The position numbers were made by a program, and so were the translations under genes. From UBA8108 sp965659285 (GTDB taxonomy: Bacteria > Planctomycetota > UBA8108): a stretch of 59,753 bases of DNA. The notes beneath the pieces are model-generated. The model was not told the origin of the DNA. It saw nothing but the letters and a program-made list of their open reading frames with translations, and made no database searches. Below are positions 46,175 to 54,608 of this stretch, piece after piece. Each line of letters begins with the position of its first letter. Within the stretch, counting starts at the first letter, position 1. The stretch is taken from the NCBI GenBank assembly GCA_965659285.1, contig CBFHWB010000004.1:1-59753 (forward strand), in the 5' to 3' direction.

Positions 46175-46914
46175 GGGACAACCGAGTATTGATGTACGGG
46201 ATCTGAGACAGGCACCGGCATCGGGCTGGTAAAGCCCTCGCCGTAGCTGGCGCCGATAAAGAAGCCGAAGTGACGGAGACCGCCCTCGACCCAATCGTTG
46301 AATTCCGGATGTGATATTCGCGTTTGCGGTTCGCAGGAGTCATCGCTGTGGAATTGCGATTCGTAGCAGGCGATGGCTCTCTTGCGGGTCTCGTAGACCT
46401 CGCTGATGTCAACCACCAGCGAGGGGATGCCCGGGCGGGTTCCCATCGTGTGGAGAAGGGTATTCGGCCGCCAGGGTTCGAGCTCGGGCAGGTATTTCCC
46501 GATTCCACCGAGGTAGAAGCTCTCATCTACAATCCGCGCCACGGCCATGTGGTCGGGATGATGGTCCCTCAGCGCCGGAGCGATGACCACTTTCGGGCGC
46601 AGAAGGCGCAGCAGGCGAACGACTTCCTTGCGTGTATCGAGAGAGTCCTCGATGCGGCCATCGGGCAGGCCCAGGTTGATGCGGCAGCTGAGACCAAGCT
46701 CCCGGGCCGCGGCCTCTGCCTCCCGGTCCCGGTCTTCGGGAGTTCCCCTGGTAGCCAGCTCGCCGCGGCTGAAGTCGACCACGGCGGCGCGCGAGCCCCT
46801 GGCCACCGCGAGCGCGAGGGTGCCGCCGCATTGCAGCTCGGCATCATCCGGGTGGGCCATGAAGGCGACGATGTCGCATTCTGTGGGCTCTCTGAGTACA
46901 GTTCCTTCTGGCAT
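46147..46914 (-). CDS. bshB1: Bacillithiol deacetylase BshB1
   Basis: A 255-residue zinc PIG-L-type deacetylase that removes acetate from GlcNAc-malate, the second bacillithiol step. Zinc site: AHPDDAELQCGG (His, Asp) and DHHPDH (His); VDFSRGELATRGT and LGLPDGRIEDS are further family marks. The length is near BshB1 (about 240). The ATG at 46914 has AGGAGCGGAAG upstream. It overlaps bshA at the 3' end by 28 bases, so the two steps are translationally linked. Confidence 0.93.
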   Translation of the reverse strand: MPEGTVLREPTECDIVAFMAHPDDAELQCGGTLALAVARGSRAAVVDFSRGELATRGTPEDRDREAEAAARELGLSCRINLGLPDGRIEDSLDTRKEVVRLLRLLRPKVVIAPALRDHHPDHMAVARIVDESFYLGGIGKYLPELEPWRPNTLLHTMGTRPGIPSLVVDISEVYETRKRAIACYESQFHSDDSCEPQTRISHPEFNDWVEGGLRHFGFFIGASYGEGFTSPMPVPVSDPVHQYSVVPWKNLREEN

Positions 46915-47026
46915 TGTCTTCCGCTCCTGGCGCTTGCCGGCATCCACGCGATTACTTCAAGACCGTAGCATAAAGCAACGGCGGACGAATTCAACATAGC
47001 GAACCGCCGCGGCCGGAGAAGGTTGA

Positions 47027-48619
47027 TCAGGAATCGAATTCGATCAACCGATGGGAGAGCGAGAAGGGATCCCTGCCGATCTCTTCCAGGGCGGTTTCGA
47101 TCCACTCCGTTCCGTATTCGGCGATGGGCTGGAGGAAGCCCCAGCGCCGCTCCTGGAGCCTGCCGTCCGGCAGGATCTGGTTCCAGGCGGCGCAGGCTCT
47201 CTCCCAGGCCGCCGGGTCGCCTCGGGCCTGCAGCTTCCTGATCCGGCCCGCGAGGCGGGCAAGGGATTCCTGCGCCGTTCTCAGTCCCCGTTCGACGCCC
47301 CTGGAGCCTGGATTCTCAGTTTCGAGATCACTGCCGAGCGATGAGAGCCGCTCACGGATGGCGCGCAGCTCCTCGAGCTCACCGCGTTCATCCGCGTGGG
47401 AGACGAGATCTTCCGGGTTGAGCGCCGCGGCGAGGCTTCCGCCATCGAGCTCGAGCTCTCTCCAGGCTTGCCGGCCTTCACCGGTGAGCAGTGTGGCCTG
47501 GAACCGAAGAAGGATTCGCGGTTTCTTGACCCCTAACCATTTGCTGAGCGGTCCCAGCTGGGCAAAGTAGCCGACCTCGGCCGGTCCGCCCACGGTGGTG
47601 AGTGAAGGCAGCAGGTAATCCTGTATCAGCGGACGGAGAAGAGCTCCGGAAGAGAAGCTCCCGGGCTCCCTGTCCAGCAGTTCGAGCAGTTCCTCCCGGT
47701 CGAATTGAGGGCCCCCTCCATCTACAACGAGCCCGTTTTCTCCAGGGCTCAGATGGTCTCTGCTTCCCTCGCGAAGGACGAAGAGCGGGAGCCTTGATGC
47801 GACGAAGGGCTTCAGGCCGGCTCCTGACAGCTCCTCCGATCCTTTCTCGATCTGGTTGATGACTTCCCCTGGATCTTCGATGCAGCGTCGGATGAGGGGC
47901 TTTGAAAGCGGCCGGAGCTTCTCGGGATCGAGGAAGAGGAGCCCATAGCGTCCCAGGAGACCCGCCAGGAGAGCCGCGAAACCAGCGGCCACGCTGCGGC
48001 CGCGGTATTGAGAGGCCAGCTCTTCCACCAGGCTGGAGTGGGGGAGGTCACTGATCGCGGAGAGGAATTCATCAATCACGGCCTCACTAGGAGGATCGAT
48101 GACAAGCTCGCTGAGCGGGGCTCGTCCGGCTGGATGCGGAAGCTCGAAGGTCTCTCCCGAAGGAAGACGGTGGCAGCGGACCTCATCTATATCGTGGTCT
48201 TCACCGGCGACCCAGAAGATGGGGACGCAGGCCCGGCCGCATTTCGCCTCCACCCATCTCGACAGGGCGATAGTGGTGAGGGCCTTGTAGAGAACGTAGA
48301 GGGGACCTCCGAGAAATCCCGGCTGCTGGCCGGTGACGACGCAGAGCGTGTCGTTCCGCGCGAGACGCTCCAGGGCGGCCATCGACTCAGGCGTCTCGGG
48401 CAGGCGCCAGTCCTCGCAGGTGCTCTTGAAGGCGGCTACAAGCCCCTCGCGGTCCGGCGCGCCGTCCGCGGCTCGTTTCCGGCAGTCCTCGTCCGAGAGG
48501 TTTCGCAGCGTCAACTCTTCGCGGACAAGGGGGAACCAGCTTTCGGCATCCGGGGTCGGCAGCACCGGTCGGTATTGGGGACGGTTGTACCAGCTGAGCG
48601 GAAGACTGTGGATTTTCAT
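47027..48619 (-). CDS. bshC: Bacillithiol synthase BshC (cysteine-adding enzyme)
   Basis: A 530-residue BshC-family protein that adds cysteine to GlcN-malate, the last bacillithiol step. The family core VVTGQQPGFLGGPLYVLYKALTTIAL followed by VPIFWVAGEDHDIDEVRC is almost textbook, and GPSLPRPL-like GGPLYVLYK and GLLFLDPEKLRPLSK occur later. Length matches BshC (about 530-550). GGAGCG precedes the ATG. It overlaps the upstream methyltransferase by 4 bases and lies 112 bases from bshB1 on the same strand. Confidence 0.95.
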   Translation of the reverse strand: MKIHSLPLSWYNRPQYRPVLPTPDAESWFPLVREELTLRNLSDEDCRKRAADGAPDREGLVAAFKSTCEDWRLPETPESMAALERLARNDTLCVVTGQQPGFLGGPLYVLYKALTTIALSRWVEAKCGRACVPIFWVAGEDHDIDEVRCHRLPSGETFELPHPAGRAPLSELVIDPPSEAVIDEFLSAISDLPHSSLVEELASQYRGRSVAAGFAALLAGLLGRYGLLFLDPEKLRPLSKPLIRRCIEDPGEVINQIEKGSEELSGAGLKPFVASRLPLFVLREGSRDHLSPGENGLVVDGGGPQFDREELLELLDREPGSFSSGALLRPLIQDYLLPSLTTVGGPAEVGYFAQLGPLSKWLGVKKPRILLRFQATLLTGEGRQAWRELELDGGSLAAALNPEDLVSHADERGELEELRAIRERLSSLGSDLETENPGSRGVERGLRTAQESLARLAGRIRKLQARGDPAAWERACAAWNQILPDGRLQERRWGFLQPIAEYGTEWIETALEEIGRDPFSLSHRLIEFDS

Positions 48620-49356
48620 GAGCGCGCTCCGTAGAGGACCATTCGCGGACTGTTCGCGTGAAAATCTCCGCCCTCGAAATCACCGCAGATCTTCTCAACC
48701 TCGAGCCCGCTGGGGGAGAGGATAGAGAGGAGCTCCTCCTGTTCGTAGATTCTTACCGATTCCCGATAGCGGCGGTTCTCTCCGCTAACGGTATCCAGCA
48801 GGTTGATTCTCTTGTTGATACGTCGGGTCTCATCGTCGAACCAGCGCTCTTCCCTGATTTCGAAGAGACCCTCTGCTCGCAGACTCTCGGGGACGGGCGA
48901 GACGGCGCTGAGTGGATTGATCAGGTCGATGAGGAAGCGTCCCGCGGGGCGGAGAACCCTGGCGATCTCTTCGATGACCATCAGGTTGCCCTGCTCGGAT
49001 TCAAAGTAGCCGAAGCTGGTGAAAAAATTTAACAGCACCGTGAAGCTCTCCCCGGCGAAAGGAAGCGCCCGCATATCGGCCCTGAAGAGAGAGCCTGCCC
49101 CCCGGCGGGCGGCGTCAGCCAGGAGCGCCAGCGAAAGATCGACCCCCGTGGCCCGGATGCTCCTGCGGGCGAAGGCTTCGAGGTGGCGTCCATGTCCGCA
49201 GCAGAGATCGAGGACCGTATCGCCCGGCCGGATACCAAGCCGCTCGGAGGCGAAGGCTGCCTGCGTCTCGGCCTCCTCATCGCTTCTCGCGGCGTAGAGG
49301 GTTCTGTAGTCTTCGTTGAAGTGCTGGCGATACCAGTCGGTGTCGGTCGATTCCAT
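48616..49356 (-). CDS. Class I SAM-dependent methyltransferase
   Basis: A 246-residue methyltransferase. The SAM-binding motif is VLDLCCGHGRHLEAFA, followed by ATGVDLSLALLADAA, FRADMRALPFAGESFTVLLNFFTSFGYF and ARVLRPAGRFLIDLINP. The phenylalanine/tyrosine-rich post-motif block is of the UbiE/DUF-type group; the substrate is unknown. Its stop codon overlaps the bshC start (ATGA), so the two are co-translated, which hints at a role linked to bacillithiol, for example methylation of a thiol-derived product, but other explanations are equally possible. Confidence 0.87.
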   Translation of the reverse strand: MESTDTDWYRQHFNEDYRTLYAARSDEEAETQAAFASERLGIRPGDTVLDLCCGHGRHLEAFARRSIRATGVDLSLALLADAARRGAGSLFRADMRALPFAGESFTVLLNFFTSFGYFESEQGNLMVIEEIARVLRPAGRFLIDLINPLSAVSPVPESLRAEGLFEIREERWFDDETRRINKRINLLDTVSGENRRYRESVRIYEQEELLSILSPSGLEVEKICGDFEGGDFHANSPRMVLYGARS

Positions 49357-49450
49357 TTCTGCATTTTAACCCGGCTTCCGTTCGTGACCAGTCCGCATTG
49401 CCGGAGGCTTTCGAGAGGTCGCCTGATTTGAAGCGGGGGACTGAAGTCTC

Positions 49451-49479
49451 TTGACCAGCCTCGGATATTGAAGTACGAG
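49451..49479 (+). promoter_or_regulatory. Possible promoter of the 97-residue orphan gene
   Basis: TTGACC (49451-49456, 5 of 6) and TACGAG (49474-49479, 3 of 6) are separated by 17 bases. Transcription would start near 49486, about 45 bases before the ATG. Confidence 0.35.
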
Positions 49480-49530
49480 TATCCCTGTTCAGCAGACATT
49501 ATTTGGGCATAGACCGCGAGAGATATTGCC

Positions 49531-49824
49531 ATGGCATTGAGTATCAACGTTTCCGACAAGGTTCTTGCCGGATTGAACCAGTCCTACACGATCACCAGTG
49601 ACAGTGGAGAGCCGGCCGGCCAGGTGGCTGTTGACGGAGTGGAGCTTGCCCATCGGATCATCCCTCTCGGTCCCCCCAAGGATACGGAGTCCTGCGCTCC
49701 GCTTGATTACAAGTACAAGGTCACCTTCTTCCTGCCTCCGGACACCGTAGGGCAGCAACTCGAGCTGAAGTTCGCCGCCGGCGAATCAGAGGCGGCCGAA
49801 AATCACGAGGTCATCCCGGAGTAG
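49531..49824 (+). CDS. 97-residue orphan protein
   Basis: A 97-residue protein, no signal peptide, no membrane helix. The sequence alternates strands (LSINVSDKVLAGLNQSYTIT, QVAVDGVELAHRIIPLG, KYKVTFFLPPDTVGQQLELKF), compatible with a small beta sandwich, and has one Cys (ESCAPL). The tail is acidic (AAGESEAAENHEVIPE). It is alone between two genes on the other strand. The coding case rests on codon-like composition, a plausible promoter and the strand pattern; no family recognised. Confidence 0.6.
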   Translation: MALSINVSDKVLAGLNQSYTITSDSGEPAGQVAVDGVELAHRIIPLGPPKDTESCAPLDYKYKVTFFLPPDTVGQQLELKFAAGESEAAENHEVIPE

Positions 49825-49890
49825 AACGCTCCAGGCTCGACTCTCCCCTCTCTCAAGTCCGCAGCGCGACGACGCGGGAGTCCTTTTCGT

Positions 49891-50472
49891 TCAGTTTCCG
49901 GAGACGAATTGGACCAGCACGACCTTGACGTTGTACCAGGCCGGGTAGAGTGTACGTGCCTGGTCCGCGGGGAAGTTCCTGTCCAGGGTTTTCTTGTCTG
50001 GCTTTGGGTAGACAAGGCTCTGTCCATTTTTGTAGGAGACCAGGATGAAGGGCTGGTTGTCCGGAGGCTTGTCGCCGGGCCTGTTAGGCAGCTTGAAGAG
50101 GCCGGCGTTTTCCAATTGGCCGATCATGCTTCCGAAGGAATCCTTGGTGAGGTTGGTGATCGGTATCGAGTTGGAGAGCTTCAGGTTGCGCAGAGCGCGC
50201 TGTCTCCAGGTCGCCTTCGCTTTCGAGCGCGAGGGTGACCCATTCCTGGAAGACTTCCCCCTGATCCCGGATGAAACCTCCACCGTCGAAGATCCATTCT
50301 CCCTGTCCGAGGTGAAGATGAAGGTCTGGGGAGGAAGCGTCTTTCCGGTTCGTGTTTTTGGCGCCGGGTCGTGAAAGAGAATGAGACCTTCTCTTTGCTG
50401 GGCGCCGCCGCAGCCGGCACAGAGGGCCAGCAGCGGCATCGCCAGCAGCTTCAGTTTTGCTGATCTTTTCAT
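49891..50472 (-). CDS. Hypothetical lipoprotein
   Basis: A 193-residue predicted lipoprotein (MKRSAKLKLLAMPLLALCAGCGG, Cys near residue 21). The mature part has a mixed alpha/beta pattern with FTSDRENGSSTVEVSSG, a short very basic stretch, then LKLSNSIPITNLTKDSFGSMIGQLENAGLFKLP and ILVSYKNGQSLVYPKPDKKTLDRN. No family recognised. The ATG at 50472 begins the signal peptide; the longer frame lacks one. Confidence 0.6.
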   Translation of the reverse strand: MKRSAKLKLLAMPLLALCAGCGGAQQREGLILFHDPAPKTRTGKTLPPQTFIFTSDRENGSSTVEVSSGIRGKSSRNGSPSRSKAKATWRQRALRNLKLSNSIPITNLTKDSFGSMIGQLENAGLFKLPNRPGDKPPDNQPFILVSYKNGQSLVYPKPDKKTLDRNFPADQARTLYPAWYNVKVVLVQFVSGN

Positions 50473-50547
50473 TGGGGGTCTATCCGCGGAATATCGATCC
50501 TGGTCAATGAGAGGCTTCAACCTCCCGGCCTGGAGTCCGTCTTCCGC

Positions 50548-51522
50548 CTAGCGGCAGCGGATCAACAACTCGGGATCGGTCTCCAGCCTGCTTCTGAGAT
50601 CCACAGTGTCTTCAAGAAAGCGCCTCGCGTCCAATACGTATCCGGCCGTCGGCTTGAGTTTTTCTTCGTAGCCTTTCCAGTACTGGTTGAAAACCAGCAT
50701 ATGAAGCTCACGGAGGTATTTTGCCAGCATCGAGGCCAGGGCGACGCAGAGGTTCTTCTCTTCGGACCCCTTCGCAAAGCTCACGCGGAATTCGGGGGCG
50801 CTTTTCCTCTCCCGGGAGAGCCGGTAGCTGGAGAGCTCCTGGTTCTGTTCGTCGATCTGGATTCCTCTCGGGGAGATCGAGTTGAACAGCAGGCGGGAAT
50901 ATCGTGTTCTTCCACCCTGGCGGTCAATCATTACGTCGACCTGCTCATCGGGGAATTGTCTCCAGACGCGTTTCAGCAGGCTTCCCACCGCCTTGAAGCT
51001 GACCTTCGATTTATTGTCATACTCTGAGATCCCCCGGTTGAATTCGACCACCTCCATGGGAATGGCGGCCAGGCCGAGCAACTCGATGCCGGCCTCCTCC
51101 ATCTTTTTTCGCAGCTGCGTACGGCGCTTTTCGAGCAACCCCGAGAAGCTGTCGACCGGCAGCTTGAGGTTCTGGTCCGCGTACCAGGGGTAATCATCGA
51201 GGTAGGCATCGGCATTCGTCTCGCCCCTGCGAGCCACCTGCCGCAGGAGGGAGCGAAGGTCTCGGGGTACCTCTCCGTAGCGCGCGGCCACGAACGGCAG
51301 GAGACCCTCCTCGAGGCTCTGCAGCCCCTTTCGTCGCTTGTAGATCTTCTTGGAGTCGTTAACCGCGATGCAGCCGTCGGCGGGTTTGCGCGCGACGAGT
51401 GGGGCTAATTGCTCCCACAGGCTGGCATCAGCGTTTTCGGGAATCCTGAAAACGCTCGCGCAAATAACCAGGGGGCCCAGCATGGGTCCGTAGCCCGCTT
51501 CGTCTATTCCGGCGATGATCAT
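50548..51522 (-). CDS. RNase HII-like nuclease of a divergent type
   Basis: A 324-residue protein with the RNase HII/HIII opening motif MIIAGIDEAGYGPMLGPLV (Asp7, Glu8). A later Asp in VDVMIDRQGGRTRYSRLL (about residue 210) and one in the C-terminal TAGYVLDARRFLED would complete the DEDD metal site, and ASMLAKYLRELHML matches the conserved A-x-x-x-A-K block. It is about 100 residues longer than ordinary RNase HII, with an insertion (about 60-180) rich in charged helices. It probably cleaves RNA in RNA-DNA hybrids. The ATG at 51522 starts the conserved motif. Confidence 0.75.
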   Translation of the reverse strand: MIIAGIDEAGYGPMLGPLVICASVFRIPENADASLWEQLAPLVARKPADGCIAVNDSKKIYKRRKGLQSLEEGLLPFVAARYGEVPRDLRSLLRQVARRGETNADAYLDDYPWYADQNLKLPVDSFSGLLEKRRTQLRKKMEEAGIELLGLAAIPMEVVEFNRGISEYDNKSKVSFKAVGSLLKRVWRQFPDEQVDVMIDRQGGRTRYSRLLFNSISPRGIQIDEQNQELSSYRLSRERKSAPEFRVSFAKGSEEKNLCVALASMLAKYLRELHMLVFNQYWKGYEEKLKPTAGYVLDARRFLEDTVDLRSRLETDPELLIRCR

Positions 51523-51637
51523 GAAGAAAAGGTATGAAGGGGAAAAGTTCAAGGCAAGCACATTGTGACGAGGGGAGGATGGACCGGCGGTTCCCTTGCG
51601 GGGCATAATGTGGCGGTAGCGTCGAGTGCTTTCGCAT

Positions 51638-51643
51638 TATAAT
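51638..51643 (+). promoter_or_regulatory. Possible -10 element upstream of the TPR-peptidase
   Basis: A perfect TATAAT without a recognisable -35 at 16-18 bases; transcription would start near 51650, about 85 bases before the ATG. Confidence 0.3.
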
Positions 51644-51734
51644 CAGGCGTTGCGATTTCGCCCGCGGCCCGGTGCCGGGGTTCATTTCAAGAAGCGGGAA
51701 TCATCAATCGGTGCAGCTCTTTCCAGGAAACCTG

Positions 51735-54599
51735 ATGAATCATTTTGGTGTTTTTTTTACGGTCCTTTTACTCTCCGGGCCGGGACTGCTCGCGCAGGAT
51801 GAAAAACCGCGGGAGACCGAGGGGCAGGCTGCCGCGAAGCAGGCCGCCTCCAGTCTTCGCGGCGGAGACTACGAGAGCGCCAGGGAAGACTTCTCCTCCC
51901 TGCTGAAGGCGAGCCCCGGGGACGAGAGCCTGGCGCGCAGCCTTGCGCGGGCCTGGGCGGCTACCGGCGGTTATCAAGAGGCGCTTGATGTTCTCAAGGC
52001 CGCTGCGAAATGGGAATCGTCGACGAAGCTCCAGGCGGAGGCCGGGAAGATCTGTCTGCGTACGGGAAAACTTGATGCAGCGGAGAGCCTGTTCAGGAAG
52101 GCGATTGAGTTGGATGGCGGCAATGTCACGGCTCTGAACCGCCTGGGCGAGACGCTCAGTCAGCGCGGTCGGGGTAAGGAGGCGACGAAGATCTGGAATG
52201 ATGTGATCGACGTCTACCAGGAGCTCAGCTTTCAGCAGGCCGAGGAACTCGAGGCGGACGAGTTCGTGGAGATGGGCCTGGCTTTGATCCATCTCAACCG
52301 CTTCAAGGATGCCGACATGATCATGTTCCCCCAGGCCGAGGACCAGGATGCGAAGTGCCAGTCGCTGCTGGTGGAATGGGGGCGGATCTTCCAGGACAAG
52401 TTTAATTATCCAGATGCCAGGAAATCCTTCCGCGAGGCGCTCGAGGAGAATCCTTCCTTTGCCGATGGCCTGGTTGCGCTGGCTGAAAATTACCTGGAGG
52501 ATTTCCAGGTCGGCAGTGGGCGCTACTCCATGGCTCAGAAGCAGCTTGAAAAAGCGTTGTCTGTAAATCCTGAGCATCCCGGCGCTCACAAGGCGCTGGG
52601 CAGCCTCTGGCTGTCCGATGGGAACCTTCCGAAGGCCGGAAAGAGCTTTCGACGCAGCCTGGCCATCAATCCGGTCAACCTCGAGGCGAGGGGGCTGCTG
52701 GCGGCCTGTTTCTTCCTTGATGGGGACGAGGAATCCTTCGCGAAGCATGAGAAGGCTACCCTTGAGCTGAACGGCGAGTGCGCGGAGTTCTACCATACGA
52801 TCGCCAGGGCGATCGAGAGTCGGTTTCGCTACCAGGATGCCGCGAGTATGAGCGAGAAGGCCCTGGCGGTAGACCCCGACTACTGGCCGGCCTTTCACAC
52901 CCTGGGCATCAATCTCCTGCGCATGGGTCAGGAGGAGAAGGCGCGCTTCTACCTGGAAAAGTCACGGGAAAAGGATCCCTACAATATCTATGTATTCAAT
53001 ACGCGTGAGCTTCTCAAGTACATGGACCGGAAGCACCGCGTACTCAATCGCGGCAAGTTCGTCCTCAAGCTGCCCAAGGCTGACTACGAGATCCTGAAGA
53101 CGTACCTGGTCCCTCTGCTCGAAGAGGCCTACGAGAAGCTCCAGAAGCGCTACCAGGTCGAGCTCGAGCCTCCTGTCTATATCGAGGTGTTCTCTGAGCA
53201 TAAGTGGTTTTCAGCCCGCATTGTCGGGCTTGCGGGTTTTCCAGCTACCGGGGCGTGCTTTGGAAATCTCGTAGCGCTGACGACTCCCAAGGCGCTGCCG
53301 CAAAATTGGGGGGTGGTGGCCTGGCATGAGTTCGCTCATGTGATTACGCTGCATGCGACGCATCACCATGTTCCCCGGTGGCTTACCGAGGGTCTGAGTG
53401 TTTTTGAGGAAGGAAGCGAGTACCCGTTCTGGACGCGGCGTTTCGAGGTCGAACTCGGCAGCGCCTACGCTTCCGGACGGCTGCTGACTCTCGCCGAGCT
53501 GGATTTCGGCTTCTCAAAACCCAAGTACCCGATGCAGGTTCTGATGTCCTACTACCAGGGCTGCATGGTCGTTCGTTACATCACCCAGCGCTGGAGCTTC
53601 GAAAAGATTCTCGATGTTCTCAATGGGTATAAGGAGAACAAGACGACTAGGCAGATTTTTCGCGAGGTCTTCAAGCTGGAGCTTGAGGAGTTTGACAAGG
53701 GGTTCTTCAAATATCTCGACGACTGGGTTAAGTCCAACGGCCTGGTTCCCCTTGTGGTGGAGGAGAGCCTGGCTGATGAGTTGCAGCTTGATCTCGAGGA
53801 TGATCCGGGGAACATCGAGAAGCTTCTCCAATTGGCCTGGGTCTATTACTGCGGCGGGGTCGAGGTTGATGTGCATCTCACCATCGGGAAGGTGCTGAAA
53901 CTCGATCCGGACAATGCAGATGCCCTTGCGATTCTCGGTTTGCAGAATCTGCGGGAAGGTAAGACGGCCTCGAGCCGGAAGGATCTCCTCAAGGCCCTGG
54001 AGGGCAAGACACGCTACGGCTTCCGGACCAACGAGGCGCTTGGAAATATCGCTTTCAAAAAGGGCGAGAAGGAAGAAGCCGTTGAATACCTCGAGCGGGC
54101 CCGGGAAATCTCTCCACGCGCGGGAGCCCTGCAGGGGCGGACCAACATCTACTCTCGCCTGGTCTCTCATTACATGGAGAGCGGTGATGAAGGGAAGATG
54201 ATCGAGCGCCTGGAGCAGTGGCGTCAGATCTCTCCGGAGGATCTTCGCTCCCGCCTGGCGCTCGGCAAGATTTACCTCGGCAAGGGAGACAAGGAGTCGA
54301 CCGCGAAGGCGGTCAAGGTGCTCGATGAGGTGATCTTCATCAATCCTTTCGATCTGAAGCTTCACAAGGAACTGGCTCGTGCCGCCAGCAGCAGCGGAGC
54401 GCACGAGATCGCCATCAGGGAATACAAGCTGCTGTTGACCTACCCCGAGACCAATCCCAGGACAGCCTACCTGGCGCTGGCGAAGGCCTACCTCGGCCTT
54501 GGGGACAAGAAAGAGGCCGCCTCCTTCGCCCGCAAGGTGCTGGGGATCGATGGCGAAAACGCCGAGGCTGAAAAGATCCTCGAGCAGAGCGAGGAGTGA
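51735..54599 (+). CDS. Secreted TPR protein with gluzincin peptidase domain
   Basis: A 954-residue exported protein (signal MNHFGVFFTVLLLSGPGLLA). Residues of about 30-430 are a long run of TPR units (GDYESAREDFSSLLKASPG, TGKLDAAESLFRKAIELDGG, MSEKALAVDPDYWPAFHTLG). At about 531 is WHEFAHVITLHATHHHVPRWLTEGLSVFEEG, giving HExxH plus the downstream Glu of a peptidase-MA/gluzincin fold, with ITQRWSFEKIL after it. The last third returns to TPR units. AGGAAA precedes the ATG at 51735. It is probably an outer-envelope processing protein; the substrate is unknown. It ends 10 bases from the converging DUF1592 gene. Confidence 0.82.
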   Translation: MNHFGVFFTVLLLSGPGLLAQDEKPRETEGQAAAKQAASSLRGGDYESAREDFSSLLKASPGDESLARSLARAWAATGGYQEALDVLKAAAKWESSTKLQAEAGKICLRTGKLDAAESLFRKAIELDGGNVTALNRLGETLSQRGRGKEATKIWNDVIDVYQELSFQQAEELEADEFVEMGLALIHLNRFKDADMIMFPQAEDQDAKCQSLLVEWGRIFQDKFNYPDARKSFREALEENPSFADGLVALAENYLEDFQVGSGRYSMAQKQLEKALSVNPEHPGAHKALGSLWLSDGNLPKAGKSFRRSLAINPVNLEARGLLAACFFLDGDEESFAKHEKATLELNGECAEFYHTIARAIESRFRYQDAASMSEKALAVDPDYWPAFHTLGINLLRMGQEEKARFYLEKSREKDPYNIYVFNTRELLKYMDRKHRVLNRGKFVLKLPKADYEILKTYLVPLLEEAYEKLQKRYQVELEPPVYIEVFSEHKWFSARIVGLAGFPATGACFGNLVALTTPKALPQNWGVVAWHEFAHVITLHATHHHVPRWLTEGLSVFEEGSEYPFWTRRFEVELGSAYASGRLLTLAELDFGFSKPKYPMQVLMSYYQGCMVVRYITQRWSFEKILDVLNGYKENKTTRQIFREVFKLELEEFDKGFFKYLDDWVKSNGLVPLVVEESLADELQLDLEDDPGNIEKLLQLAWVYYCGGVEVDVHLTIGKVLKLDPDNADALAILGLQNLREGKTASSRKDLLKALEGKTRYGFRTNEALGNIAFKKGEKEEAVEYLERAREISPRAGALQGRTNIYSRLVSHYMESGDEGKMIERLEQWRQISPEDLRSRLALGKIYLGKGDKESTAKAVKVLDEVIFINPFDLKLHKELARAASSSGAHEIAIREYKLLLTYPETNPRTAYLALAKAYLGLGDKKEAASFARKVLGIDGENAEAEKILEQSEE

Positions 54600-54608
54600 G
54601 AGGGCGAA

